64,000 nt of DNA, taken from the NCBI RefSeq assembly GCF_001522545.3, contig NC_031799.1:29433450-29497449 (forward strand). Reading direction: 5' to 3'. Below, piece after piece: positions 37,731 to 50,350 of the stretch. A program made the position numbers and the translations under genes. This DNA comes from Parus major (lineage: Eukaryota; Chordata; Aves; Passeriformes; Paridae). Each line of letters opens with the position of its first letter. Positions within the stretch are counted from its first letter, which is position 1. The notes under the pieces are model-generated. The model was given only the letters and a program-made list of their open reading frames with translations, was not told where the DNA came from and ran no database searches.

Positions 37731-39065
37731 GTGCATACACACATATTTGATTATAAACATAAAGGTCATTTATTTCTTATCAAAGTTCTGAATATCCCTT
37801 TGCTATTTCTTCCTTTTTTGTTTAATTTTTTTTAAAAACAAATTACTTGTCATGTACTGTCCACTTTCTGGGAAGAAGTAGTCATAATTTTGATGAACTA
37901 TGATCATTTTTCAGAATTTCTTCAGATGCATTTTTATTGTGTCTCTCCTGTGCTTTTGAGTTTTGGTGTAAATCTTGTTTGAGGTTAGTTGAGCACAGTT
38001 TCAACATCATTAGAAAATCATCTCATAAAGGCAAAATGTGGCTTACAAGAGTTACACCAGCCTTCACGACATGTTTCTGAAACAGATATAGTAAATTGAC
38101 CAAGACTTACATACAGGAGAGCTATAAGGATTTGTACCAGACGTATGTATGAGACTAAATGTTGTTGATACTTTCAGAGTTTAAAGGTGAGAACAAAAGA
38201 GATCTGTACAGAGCAGCACATTGACATGCTGAACTTTCTAGCAGTTAGTTGTAATGTAAATTTTTTAAGATAAAGTTTACTTTTGTTCTTTAGAGGAGTC
38301 ACTTATTCCCCATATTTATGATTACTGTTTGACATTGTCAGGATGAAAGTCAGAGAGAAATGGGTCCACATGAATTTTTTATTAAACTTTGAATATGTTT
38401 TAGAACCACGAAGGATCTCGGAAGTGTAGCAAATCTGACATGTTACTTTTTCACCAGGAAAGCTGGGGAATGTTTCAACACCTCAGAGTTTTATTCAAAT
38501 GTGGGGTTTTTCTTTCCAGTTTGAGAATTTTATCATCTTGAGGTATGGTTCTCTTCTTTCAGCCTATGCAGGCAAACATTACCAGAAATTAGTCATTGTC
38601 CTTAACCCTAGAATTTAATTATTGTCATTAACCCTGTGTCTTTTTGGTGGCCTCTGAAGAGGTGCAGAACATCTGCTAAAGCAACATGTGAAATGTGGCA
38701 ACTAATACCTCGTATTACTAATATTATTATTAACAGAAACTCCAAGTTTCTGTTGCCTTACATGTCATCTTTTTGTACTGCTGAACAGACTAGGTCATCT
38801 TTTAATTGCCTAATCAGTGTCCTGGAGTTACTTACAAATGAGACTCCTGTCTTGTGCTTTGCTTTGCGTAGAGAATTCTTTTGTTAGTTTCTTAATTCAT
38901 TTTTTTCCTCTCCCTTGTTCTGTAGGGAATTGAGCTATCAAAATGTTTGGTCATGATGCATTTTTTCTTTCAAATTTTGTTGTATGTTTAGAACCCTAAA
39001 GGCTCAATTTCTTATCAACAGGATGGAAATTAAAAGTTGGGGATTAGCTTTCTTCTGTGACTCAG

Positions 39066-39629
39066 TGTCCTGGTTCCAACTAGCATAGAGGTAATTTCTT
39101 CACAGAGCTGTTACAGTGCTGTGTTTTGTGTTAGAAGTGAGAATGGTGTTCTGTTTTTTGATATCTTGTGTTTATTCTAAGTGAAGGAATTTTCTTTGTC
39201 TCACGTTCTGCCAGTGAGAAGGTGAGCAAAAGAAACTGGCAGGGAGCACAGCTGGAACAGGTGACTCAAAGTGTCTGAAAAGATACATATGATACCACAG
39301 AATGTCGTGCCCAGTATATAAACTGGAGGCAGTTACCCAGAAGGGGCACAGTTGGGTTTGAGAAGAGGCTTCTGACATTGATAGTGAGTGTGTGGTGAGC
39401 ATATCACTTGCTTTTCCTTTAATATTATTGTAATCTACAATTACTAAAATTACAATTACAATTACTGCATTTTACTTTATTTTGAATTAATAAACTGTTC
39501 TTATCTCAACATACAAGTTTTTCTTTGATTCTTCTCTCCATTCCACCAGGGTGAAGTGGGAAAAGAAGCGGGTGTTTGAGGGAGTGGCTGCGTGGTGCTT
39601 TGATTTCCAGGCAAGTTTAGTAGTAAGCA
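39066..39629 (+). mobile_element. Solo LTR, ERVL-like TGTCCTGG family, best copy
   Basis: It starts TGTCCTGGTTCCAACTAGC and ends near AGTAAGCA. It keeps the full set of LTR signals: a TATATAAA box at 39315-39322, an AATAAA signal at 39489-39494, then 'CTGTTCTTATCTCAACATAC' and a U5 with 'GTGGCTGCGTGGTGCTTTGA'. It aligns in order with the decayed copy at 6137 and with the half copy at 41200. Length is about 564 bp. Flanking pentamers CTCAG and GACAG might be an eroded target duplication. No retroviral interior is found on either side, so it is a solo LTR. Its preserved promoter means it could still start transcripts to the right; this is inference. Confidence 0.85.
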
Positions 39630-39970
39630 GACAGAAATATGAAGTAATAAGAATGGATTTAAAGAAAGTTCATGCCGTATCCACCACTACTTAGTAGACA
39701 GCAGTGAACAGAGATACATTTTAAAGATATTTTTCAACATTTTCTTTTTTATTTGGGTGGTCAAGGTTCTAAAGAAAGAGGAACAGTATCTCTGAAGAAG
39801 GACTAAGGACATACAAAAAGAGCTCATCTCTCCAGCAATCAACAAATTTATCTCTGAGAACTCACTTCCAAAACACTCTGTGAACTTCCATTATAGAAGC
39901 AAGACAAGTAATTTGTTAGGCTTAAACATCTGTTGATAGTCTGGATACTAGCAAGATTACTTTTAGGTCA
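39630..39970. other. Spacer between LTR and CR1 tail
   Basis: Nothing recognised in about 340 bases. Confidence 0.55.
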
Positions 39971-40031
39971 TAGTTTGGACTTGATGATCTCAAAGGTCTT
40001 TCCAACCTAGTTAATTCTGTGATTCTGTGAT
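39971..40031 (+). mobile_element. CR1 LINE 3' tail, very short fragment
   Basis: The block 'GGACTTGATGATCTCAAAGG' followed by 'TTCCAACCT' and two ATTCTGTG octamers (40015-40030) is the terminal 60 bases of a CR1 element in plus orientation. It is an extremely 5'-truncated insertion. Confidence 0.85.
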
Positions 40032-40377
40032 GCTTTTGTGAGGACTGAAACTCCTTCATTGCAATACTTGTAAGGTAACAGTTTGGAAGGGGAAAGTATT
40101 TTTGTTTTGTTTTACTTAATAAAAACCCTAGTTTAACACACAGACACACACACTTCCTTAAATGACCTCTTATCACAGAAAATAAATTATAAATTTCAGT
40201 AAGAACAGGATTGCAGCATGGAAATAAAACTTCAACAGTATTTTCATGTTGGAGACACAAAATGGGTGAAGCTCTCTAAACTTGCAGTGGAGTCTGCATC
40301 ATTAGAGAACTCTGAAAAGCAGATTTTGCAAACTTCCATAATAATCAGCTAAATTATTTTTCAATAATACTGTTCTC

Positions 40378-40526
40378 AGGAAAGGGGAAGGGAGGAGCAA
40401 AAAGAGGGAGAGGAAGGAAGGAGGGAAGGTGGGAAGGCAGGAAGGAAGGCAGGAAGGAAGGCAGGAAGGAAGGCAGGAAGGAAGGCAGGAAGGAAGGCAG
40501 GAAGGCAGGCAGGAAGGAAGGAAGTT
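40378..40526. repeat. Purine tract with 12-bp minisatellite
   Basis: From about 40430 the unit GGAAGGAAGGCA repeats about seven times, with small changes at both ends. The preceding 50 bases are also nearly pure purine. The period is a multiple of three, so all frames stay open on the minus strand, giving an artefactual Leu-Pro-Ala-Phe repeat in the frame at 40376-40672. Confidence 0.92.
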
Positions 40527-41199
40527 GAAAAAAGACTGAGGAAAAGAGAATATGGCCTCATTTTATATTGGGATTCTTTCCTAAAATACTTAGATTCCCT
40601 GTTACTTTGGAAGTAAGATATTTTACCAATGAAAATAATACTTTCTGGCCCAATGTTCCAAAATGAAGCCAAGAATACTTTCTTTTTTTTCCTGGGCCAG
40701 AGGGCTAAAATGCACTTTGGAATTCATTGCCCAAAAATTCGTTACTATGTTTATGCCACTAATGAAACCCCTTCTCTTCCCTTCTCTCCCCAAAATTACA
40801 ATTTAGCCATTTGATTCAATTTAGAATTTAAATAGCAGACATACATTTAGTAGCTTTTTTATTTTCTTTTCCTTGCAGAATTTGTTTGAGTTAGAGAGAA
40901 CATAATTTAGATTCACTAATTTATAAAAAAGCTTACAGCTTCCCCCAAAACTGATGCTTATGCAGAACAGCTCTCCATTACATCTTAGGAGTGTAATGTA
41001 ATTAATATAAACCAAAAGACACTTCTCAAAGATGTATTGCAAATGCCCAGCTATATTTTGCGGGTTTTAGCTTCATCTCATTAGAGAAGAATCAATTCCT
41101 TTCCCTGGCTAAATTCAGCTGTGGGAAGAGTTGACAGACCTATAACCAAATCACATGGCTGTTGCAATTATAAAACTCACAGATGTGGAAAAAAAAAAA
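40527..41199. other. AT-rich DNA without recognised genes
   Basis: Nothing recognised apart from short homopolymer runs. Confidence 0.55.
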
Positions 41200-41450
41200 T
41201 GGTTTTATTTCCTTGTAATATTTCTAAGTGGAATTTTGTATTGATTTGTGCCCAAAACATGTGATCATAATGCTTCAGTTACTGCTGAGCAATATTTACA
41301 CTGTGTTAAGGACTTTTCTGCTAATCACAGTGAATAAGATGGGACTGCTCAAGAACTGAGGAGGGGACACAACAGGGACATCTGACCTCAACTGACCACT
41401 GCAGTATTCCATAATACATGGCATTATATACAACAATTAGAACTGGTTTT
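41200..41450 (+). mobile_element. Decayed 5' half of an ERVL-like LTR
   Basis: The U3 landmarks of the TGTCCTGG family appear in order: 'TTACTGCTGAG' (about 41279), 'TTAAGGACTTTTC' (about 41308), 'GAGGGGACAC' (41361), 'CTGACCTCAACTGACCA' (about 41382), 'TATTCCATAATACATG' (about 41404) and a degraded TATA box, TATATACA. The first bases and the R/U5 part are not recognisable. This makes it the most eroded copy here and probably the oldest. Confidence 0.55.
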
Positions 41451-44400
41451 GTCAAGTGATGATTACAGTTCTTTTGTAATTTTCACTAAAAATACTAGAT
41501 CTGTGTAAATTTACATGAAATTTGGGCCTTTCTGCTCATAGTCCTTTCCTTTTTCCATAGTTCTAGTAAAATAAACTTTTTGCACTTGAAATGTATCTGG
41601 TATTTTTTATAAAATCCATAGCATGCATGATATGTAGAGGTTTGAGGATTTCACATCTTTGAAATGCAGCCTCTTAAAACTGTGTCTACGAGAGTGCTGA
41701 ACAAACTTAGCCTGCTCTGCTGTTTAATTGAAAACATATGGCTTACTCTGGGTGATGTTTGGAAAGATTTCTCAGAGCAGTATCATGAATTAGGTACTCA
41801 GCTTCTACTGGGTAGTCACGGGGATTTGGGAGTCTGAAATCCATCTGTTAGGTTTCTGTAAAATTGTTTCCTTTGTAGTGTGGTTATAATCAAATAGGAG
41901 GATTAATTAACACATCAAAGCAGCAGAGAGGTCAAAATTCATGAGAACTTGGCATATAAGTCTGTTATTGTCACACAAAAATTCAGGAATACTTTGAGTT
42001 CTGTAAAAAAATAAAATTAAGTGTAACTCTGTACAGCTATCTGTCCAGCTATCAACTTTTAAAATCCTGCCTTAGAGGCACTGAAATACCCAAATCAACT
42101 ATACAATGTCTTGAAGTCAATCATCTGTATTGTTTTTATGTTTTATTTAGTGTCACAGGACAAAAACTTATCAAAACTAATGTATAGCAAATACCTTGGA
42201 TAACATTTAATTTTTGAACTAACAGGAAATAATAGATAAGATTTCAAATAGTGTCTATTTTTCATCAGTACAAACAAGAGATTGTTGAGTTAAAGAGCTA
42301 AAAGAGTTAAAGAGACAAAAATAATTTAAGAAAATAAGAAAAATAAGAAAATAAGGTGGAAATAACACAAGAAATTGCACAGATAACAAAGGTAGTGATC
42401 TGCTTATCTATGCACAAAGTTAGTTAGCAATAGTTCCTTGTCCCATAAAGGAAAAATGAAGCCCACCCCGTGTTAACGAAGTGACTGTCACCAATCAATT
42501 TTGCTGATTGCTAGCTATGTGACCCAGCCTTGTTAATTTCTGCCAGGGTTATGGAGAAAGAATCTGAAAGCAGCTGGTAAACAACATTGTTATTATTATT
42601 CTACAGTTAAACAAGACCTTCATGTCACACAACACTTAATATTCTTAATATCTCTTTCCCAATCCTGTCTGACTTCAAATCCTTCTTAAGAAGTTTTCAC
42701 TTCATTCATTTATCATATCTGCCTAATATTGAGATATTGTTAGACAATTAGATTAAATGCAATGAAATGGATTGAGAAGAAGCTAAAAGTGTTTGACTTT
42801 CTGTCCATACAGCAATGGTAATATGTATAAACATAACCCCCCCCACACACACACACAGACACCCTTAATCCCACTTGTCCTGTACACATCTGTAAGAATT
42901 TATAGGACACAGGGTCAAGACTTAACACTGTTTATAGTAAAGTTGCCACAAACCAATACATGGCCCAGTGTAAATTTTGGGTAATAAATATATTGCTGGG
43001 TAACTAAATCTCCTCAGGCAAAACCACAGAACTGTACTTTTCATGAGGAACTGCTGGCTAAAAAAATATGTTGGTCCAAGCACCCCAGAATTTCTGAAGT
43101 GCTCCAATAAAGAGAGGAAATGCTGTATATAGTTACTTAAAAGAGTTAGAGTAACCTTGACATAAAGACCAGAATGAAACCTATGGAAACAGACAACTTT
43201 AAATCCTTTAATATGCAGGCCTGGTTCTCCTTGAAGTTACAATCATACATTTTGACCAAAGAACATAGCTTCTGCATGGATAATTAAATTGCACCTGAGA
43301 TTGTATCAAAATTCTTCTCCACACATTTGTTTTCTGCAATGATCACCATATGTTTCCTTTTTTTTTCTGGAAAACAACAGAGAGAGTGGGGGAAGAAAGA
43401 CCACAAACTGTCTTGTTTTTATAGAAACTGATGAAAAAGTGATTTACTTCCTCATTAGTTTTGACAGTGATCTATTTGTTTATTTTTATTGCTAATGGGT
43501 GGGTAGGTTGATGCATGCCTATGGTTGATCATCTTCACAAAGTCCTCAGCAGGACTAGTTCCCTACATTATTTTGGGATCACATAAGGACATGACTGTCC
43601 ATATATTTGAAAGCAAAACTGGACTTGAATTTCTCACAGAAATTTTCCTAAGATATGTGTGCTACCTGCTACCAAAATCCTCGCTGTGCAGCAGACAAAA
43701 AGAGCTGAGGAAACCCAGACCACAGCTGAAAAAGACCTACACAATATCTACCTATCTCTCCTACACAATAGCCCTGAAAGCTACTGGCTCAGTATACATG
43801 GGTTTGGCAACAAGAACACTGGAAAAGCGGTGGGTTATGTCTCTCTTACACCTTAGATGCTAACTTCATATTTATAAAGGGAATTAAATTTTTTTGTAAT
43901 TATGTATTTTCTCTTTGTGAAGCTTGTAAGGCCCCAAAAACCTGGCTGAAAGAGTTTTACCATGGTTCTAGTAACTTTGGTAAAATGCACAGGAGAAATA
44001 CCCACCAGATGTTCTCAAGAGGTCCAAATAACACAAAGTAAATATACTGGCAAATTTACTGGCAAATTAAAGAAAACCAGAGAACTCTGGGAAAAGGCTT
44101 AGTACAACCTCTAATCAACATAAAACACTTCTCAGAGCATTAACTTAGCCTATTCAATTTAGCAAACTTTGAAACTGTTCAATTTTACTCAAAATGTTTC
44201 AAGAAGAGCAGAAAAAAGAAAAAGAAAAAGAAAAGAGAGGTGTCCCCTGTGCCTCTTGTTCTCCAGGAGAAAGACTCCTGCTCTCTCAGCTACTCCTCAT
44301 AAGACATATTCTTTAGAACCCTCCACTAGCTCTATTACTTTCCTTTGCACACATCAGCACCTTGATGTCTTTTTTTGCAGTGAGGGGTACAAAAATGAAC

Positions 44401-44784
44401 ATAGGATTCAAGGTGGAAGTTTAAAGATGGATGAGGAGGAGTAAAGTAACAAAAGAGAATTTTTGTATATAATATGAAAGAAGCTGGTGGCTGGTACCAC
44501 TTTTACCAACAGAAATTCTTTAACTATAAAAGGAAGACTGGCAGACAGATCAGAGCACACTATACACTAGAGATCAAGTCAATGAATAAGTCTTAAAAAG
44601 CTTGACCCACCACTGTTTCTGTTATATAGGAACACAGCAGAATAAAGCTAAATATCTTCTTATATATGATACCTAATACTTACTGCCAAACACAAAAAAA
44701 GGCCCAGATCAACTCTCTATGAAAGTCAGGTTAAGTTGGAAACAAATAGATTAATACAAAGAAATATATAATTGAAAGGTGCTC
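41451..44784. other. AT-rich DNA without recognised genes
   Basis: A CA microsatellite lies at 42837-42858. The plus-strand frame at 43525-43863 (112 codons) and its overlapping sister frame have no family signal. No RNA gene or transposon is recognised. Confidence 0.55.
42837..42858. repeat. C run followed by (CA)n microsatellite
   Basis: Eight C then seven CA units. Confidence 0.8.
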
Positions 44785-45545
44785 CTCCAGATCATCATAA
44801 ACAACTTGGTGAAGAACTTGAAGGTATACTGTGTCTGCCAATCACACTAAATTGGAAGGAGCTGTTGAATTCCATGAAGGAGGAGATGCCCTGCAGAGAG
44901 ACCTTGACAAATCAGAGGGCTAGGAAATCACCAGGTGTATGAAGTTCAGTGAAGACAAGCATCAGATTCAGAAGAGGAAGCCTGGATGTTTGAATAAAGT
45001 GGGGAATGAGAGGCTGGAGAACAACCCTGTATAGAGGGACCTGGGGGTCCTGGTCAATGGAAAGCTGAACATGAGCCAGCAGTGCCCTGGCAGCCAGGAG
45101 GGACAATGCTGTCCTGGGGAGACATCAGGCACAGCATCACCAGCGGGGCATGGGAGGGGATTGTCCTGCTCTGCTCTGAGCTGGGGCAGCCTCTCCTCCA
45201 GTGCTGGGGGCTGGTTTGGGCATCTCAATATGAGAAAGACATGGAGGAATTAGAGAGCATTCAAAGGAAGGCCACACGGGTGGTGAAAGGCCTAGAGTAG
45301 AGCTCATATGAGCTCACTGAAGCCCCTTGGCTTATCCAGAGTAGAGAAGAGACTTGACATGAGACTGTATCACAGTCTACAACTTCTTTACAAAGGGAAG
45401 AGATAAGGCAGGCACTGATATTTTCTTTCTGCTCACCAGTGACAAGAAATGAGGAAATGACAGGAAGTTCTGCCAGGGTAAGCTTAGTTCTGATGTTAGA
45501 AAAGTTCTTCCCCCAGGGAAGGAATACCCCAGACTAAGGAATTCT
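44785..45545 (+). mobile_element. CR1 LINE ORF2 C-terminal fragment, plus orientation
   Basis: The order of ORF2 landmarks is clear: an eroded 'ADDTKLGG' region at about 44840-44860 (the catalytic Asp pair is lost), 'DLGVLVNGKL'-type sequence at about 45040-45070, 'MSQQCPGSQEGQCCPG' at 45071-45118, 'WASQYEKDMEELESIQRKAT' at 45218-45277, and 'VVKGLE' near 45283. Stops and frameshifts break it. Both ends are truncated, and no octamer tail is found downstream, so the 3' end is lost or diverged. The 45071-45190 part is the plus-strand partner of 15111-15230. Confidence 0.88.
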
Positions 45546-46278
45546 AAAACAGCCATTAATTAATACAGTACTGATGATGAGGAAGTACTTATAGGTAAAG
45601 GAACACCTTCAAGCAGAAACTTCCAAAATAAATTTTCTCTGGTGAGATTTAATATGATAGTCCTATTCCATTTTCCTAAGAATTATTTATTATGACTAAA
45701 AGAAGTGGAAGACATAAAATTTAAGACCTGTATACAATTCTTATTATCTTTTGAGACTACAGGTTCAAACAAAATCATCATTAGAAAGCAGGCTTCTGGA
45801 TGTACCAGAAGAAGAGAAGACTAGTACTAAAGTCCACAAAGTGCACAGACAAGCTTTGCCTGACAGTTAAGAAAACTGACTGATGTTCTTCCAGTACCAA
45901 GTTTCTCTAATTTTTCTTTCAAATTTTTATGATTTAAGGATTTATTAGTTTGCTGTTCTCTTTCTATCAAGTACCTAGATGAACCAGCAAAACTCCTGTG
46001 CAACAATATTGCAGAACAATAAGTAGATAAGCAGCTGTATGCTGCTAGGCTTAAAACAGGACTACAAAATTTTGTTGAACCTCATCATGTAGTCTGATTC
46101 TTTAGCCACATCACTCAAATAGCGGTGGCCAAGCGAGGAAAACCAGATTTGCACTACATAGAGGGCAGATGTCATATTACCATGTTAATTCTGGTGCTTC
46201 TTTATTTTTCATTTATTAGCTTTGCAACTTTAGTAGGCCCCTTTGTAATGCATAGACTATGTATTTCAATGTCATATG

Positions 46279-46296
46279 AAAAAAAAAAAAAAAAAA
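46279..46296. repeat. (A)18 run
   Basis: Eighteen A in a row. No preceding polyadenylation signal or spliced gene copy is recognised. Confidence 0.9.
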
Positions 46297-47972
46297 GGAC
46301 TATGGAAATTGTGGACAAGCACCTGGAAGTCTGGCACAAAGAAAAACAATAATTGAAGAATAATTGAAGAAGAAACAATGTCTTATAGGAAGATGTGAGA
46401 GAAAGAGAAATAAGTAATAGATGTGATAAAGCTTCCTCTATTCATGTTCCTTAGTGCCCTGCATGTGAAGGGATGACCTTTAGGTTTACTGCCTAGAGTT
46501 CTACATGTCTCATAAAGAAACAGGAAAGGAAAGCAAAGAGCTTTGCTTTTTTATGTCAGAGACAGTCACTGACTCAATGCAATTCAGAACACAATATAAT
46601 ATTTCCTCTATGCCTTGTGGGCAGGAAACAGGCAGTAACACCTGTGCCAGTGTTCACCAGCCAAATAGTTGATGTTCACTGGGGAAATATTTCACACCCT
46701 TCAAGATGTGTAACTGTATGACTGAATTTCTAATTAGCAATCCAATTTATTCCTTCATTTTTTGTATCTCTTTGTAATTTCTTATCAACATACTTATCCT
46801 CAGCATGCCAGTTGCCATGACAACTCCTTATTTTGACGTCTTCCATCACTGTTTCATGGTAAAAGTTTTCAGTTTAAAGATAGGTTCCATCCTTCCTGGA
46901 TTGCTCAGAACCTGTTGATTCTTTGTTTAGGAAAAAATCGACCTTTTCTGTTTGCCACAGGTTAAGGTGGTGATTTGGCAGCTGGTGGTGATTTTGGTAT
47001 TTATTGCAAAATAGCAGAGAAGCCCATATGGACACATCTCCTTGAAAGCAAATAAAATACAGCATCCATTTAAAGATATTTTAGCATGCATGATCTGAAT
47101 CTGACTCAGAGCCTCCATAGAAAGGTAAATTAACCACTCAAACTGCTACAAAGTGGTAGGGTAATTTCTTCAACACTTGACTTGAAGTTTGACTACTAGA
47201 GTTCACTGACTGTGTTAAAAAAGGGGTTTAGTACAAGCAGTGGCTGCAGAGGCTGTAAAGGGCTTTGCTGAACAAAGCCCGGTGGTGCACACACCCATTT
47301 AGTAAGAGATTTTTAAGTTCTCTGTGGCATAGTGATCTGAATGAACCAGCTTTTGTTGGCTGAAATTGTAAAAGACAGATAAATCCAGCATGTCTAACAG
47401 CCCCATCAACTTCAGTGTAAGCAAGGTCAGAATCTTGTCCACATCTCTTCGGAGCATTACATTTTAAATGGTTTTGGTATAATATTCCCTCTCTTTGTTT
47501 GCCTAAATGAACAATTTTCCTTTAAGTAGCAACTAGTTGTTACCCTATAGACTCATTGTTGCAGAAATGCTTTATTTTTTGAGTAATCATTAACAGATGT
47601 CCATTTACTGAAACTGCCATGAGAGAACAACAGTGGGAATCTAATAGCTAAGGGGTGAGTAGGAGTATTAGTACAAATAAAAATAGTTAAAGTAACATCA
47701 ACAAATAGAACACATCCTTTAGTTTTATCTGTAAGATAATAAGAGACAACTATTGGCAACCTTTCAAGAACCACAAAACTTAACAATGCAGGTGGCATTA
47801 TTCTTTATCTATGTTGTGTGGGTGAAAGTGCTTGTTATTTGTGTATTTGCATTTTAACTGGCCCAGAGAAAGAGGGGTGAGGGATAGAAACAGATTCCAT
47901 TTAACTCAAACAAATATAGCTTTTGTTTTTCAATTAGAGCTTGTATTCCACTACAGTTGCAGACCTATTGCT

Positions 47973-47983
47973 GGGGGGGGGGG
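47973..47983. repeat. (G)11 run
   Basis: Eleven G in a row, then A-rich sequence. Confidence 0.9.
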
Positions 47984-48257
47984 AAAAATTTAGAAAGGAA
48001 CCTAACTCCAAAAACAAGTGCTACATGTATCCAAATAATTTTAATACTTAACATGCTACAATAATTGTCTCAGATCAAGAAGGTGGGATCTGGGGCTTTT
48101 GGATGGTGCTGTATTTCAGCCAGGATATTATCACAAGGATGAGCAAATTCTGTGTGAAAACTGCAATACCAGTCAGAATTTATATCTAACAGTCATTTTA
48201 TCTTGCATCTGCTAAATCTTGCATCATTGCTTTAATACAGGAACGAGCAAGGAAATG

Positions 48258-48260
<3 letters not shown>

Positions 48261-48293
<33 letters not shown>
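48261..48293. repeat. (TA)n microsatellite
   Basis: About sixteen perfect TA units. Confidence 0.95.
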
Positions 48294-48296
<3 letters not shown>

Positions 48297-50244
48297 TATG
48301 AATATGTATAAATTATTCAGTTCTAATGCAATATATAGGAGATAAAAACACTCAAATTATTGAAATTTACAAGAACTCCCAACAGCTCTAGTGAAACTAG
48401 AAACAAAGCTCCTTATATGTGTGTTAAAGGAAATTTTCAGGACTCTAGTTAGAAGAATAATTTTAAATTCCTTAATGTAAAACAACTTAGAATGACAGAT
48501 ATTTTTATTCTGTACTAAAAATAAAATCATCAGATCATATTTCTTTTGTTGTTAAGTTTTTTTAATTCCTTCCTCTACCAGAACATTACATAAACAACTT
48601 AATTGGCAATAAAAATAAAGAAGATGAAAATTACGGTATCCATTGATATATTACAAGAGTATGTTAAATAATTATTTTTATTCTAAAGTATTTAGAGTTT
48701 TTTGCTTATAGGAAGCAAATTTTAGCTTCATTTCTACTGTTCTGTAAAGTATTTCTCAACAGTTGTAATAGTTTGATCACATTCTTTATTTTTTTGAGCA
48801 GTTTCAACAGCAAATAGCAAATCTTGCCTATTTAAATTTGTCAAATTTTAACACCCTGTTAGGTTAAGATGTTGTATGTTAATGAGCTCCTGATTTTTAT
48901 ATGTAACATCCTTCCATAATAACAGGAAAAAATATCTCCATCAAGAAATTAAAGAGAGGCATGTAGTAGGATGCGTACATTGTTAATTGCTATAAACTGT
49001 AACTTTGTTCTTCTACTTCCCTTGAGACTCCATCGGGAAACTTCTATTACGGATGCAGTTCTCTCTCTGACACACCTACAGACACATCTGCATCTTTTTG
49101 AAGGCATCTTTTAGAAGGCATCATTTACTTGTTCAGCAACAAGTAAAACTCCCATTTCTTTCAGTGGTAAGCCATATCACTGAGGCATTTGGGCAGATGA
49201 TCTTGGCAGGCCTCGAGCTGCCATAGAAATGCCAGTTCTGCATGCAGCCCCACCAGTTGCACCTGTAGAATTGTGTAACACCTAAAGATAAACACAGTAT
49301 TGTAAAAGGCTCCTGAACCCTTCCTTCCCCAAGCCTTCATACACTTCTGTTCTCCTAGGTAATATTTTCACATGGAAAGAAAAGAGTTTAAAAGCATTTT
49401 CTTATCCAAATCTAGGTATTTCCTGGAGGAAAAAAATAATTTAGATGTTTGATTTATTGTGTTTTATATGCAAGATAGAGGAATATAGTTTGATTTATGT
49501 AAGAATTTCTGCTTTACAACAACACCAAGCATTCATAGCACTGTCACTTTTCAGTATTGTAATATCCTATATGCTTATGTACCTTGAAAGTAAATGTATG
49601 TAAACATTAAGAATGTATGCAAACATGCATGAGCTTGTCATTCTTGAAGACCTGTCTTGCTGGACTGCAGAATGAAGCAAAGAAGTAATTTTGAAGCTCA
49701 ACTTCTTCCATGTCCTGGGTAAGTGGGTTCCTAACCTTATTCCTCAGAAGAACCTCATTTTTCCTAATCTTCCTTTTGTCATCTACATGACTGTCTTGCA
49801 TTAGCCTCGCGTGTTGTCACTGAAATTCCTTACCATATTCAATTCCATTTGGAGAAACTACAAACTTCCAGTTCAAGGCCTTCAGCAGAGAAAGAATGAA
49901 AACAAATATGACTGTGTTGATCAGAAGCTACTGAAAAGGCAGGTCTGGATGCCCTGGACTGTTCAGCGTAGCTGTGGGGCTGTGTGGCTGGCTCAGCCAT
50001 GGTAAGACACTGTTTTAGAGACCAAATAGCATCCCCAGTACTGGTGGTTTTGTTGGGCATAGAGCATGCAAGCTCCATGGGTTCTTCACAGTGGTGTGTG
50101 AACAGCAGCAGCACAAGCTGAAACAAAAAGAAATTCAGGCTGCAGGTAAGGAGAAATATTTTCCCCATGAAGGTAGCCTATCCATGGAGCAAAAGGCAGG
50201 GAAGGCTGGCTGTCTCTGACAATGGGTGGTCCAGCATCCCCACT

Positions 50245-50350
50245 GTGCAAAGCCCTGAGCAGCCTGGTCTGACCCTATGGCTGAGCTTGCTCTGAGATTG
50301 AAAACCTCCCCAAGAGACCTCCCTGTCAGCTTGAATTTTCTTGTCATCCT
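50245..50350 (+). mobile_element. Probable CR1 LINE 3' tail, old
   Basis: The order 'CTGAGCAGCCTGGTCTGACC' (50254-50273), 'GCTTGCTCTGAG' and 'GACCTCCCTGTCAGCTTGAA' resembles the last 100 bases of some CR1 subfamilies, where a G-rich 'GGGGGTTGGA' block is expected but here is changed. It ends near a degenerate octamer. Similarity was judged by eye. Confidence 0.45.

Larger units (their letters stand above)
30961..39065. other. Long interval without recognised transposons or genes
   Basis: About 8.1 kb in which I recognise only simple repeats and one unusually long minus-strand frame (35319-35831). No CR1 tail octamers or LTR ends are seen. It may hold host regulatory DNA, but nothing in the sequence shows that directly. 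Confidence 0.5.
45546..50244. other. Repeat-poor AT-rich interval
   Basis: About 4.7 kb with no recognised transposon or gene, only A, G and TA runs and a perfect short hairpin at 47260-47280. Confidence 0.5.

Noticed and set aside
43525..43863. 112-codon frame with an overlapping sister frame
   Set aside because: No domain or family signal; length fits chance in this composition.
46125..46296. Possible processed gene copy ending in A18
   Set aside because: No gene is recognisable upstream and there is no polyadenylation signal or flanking repeat.
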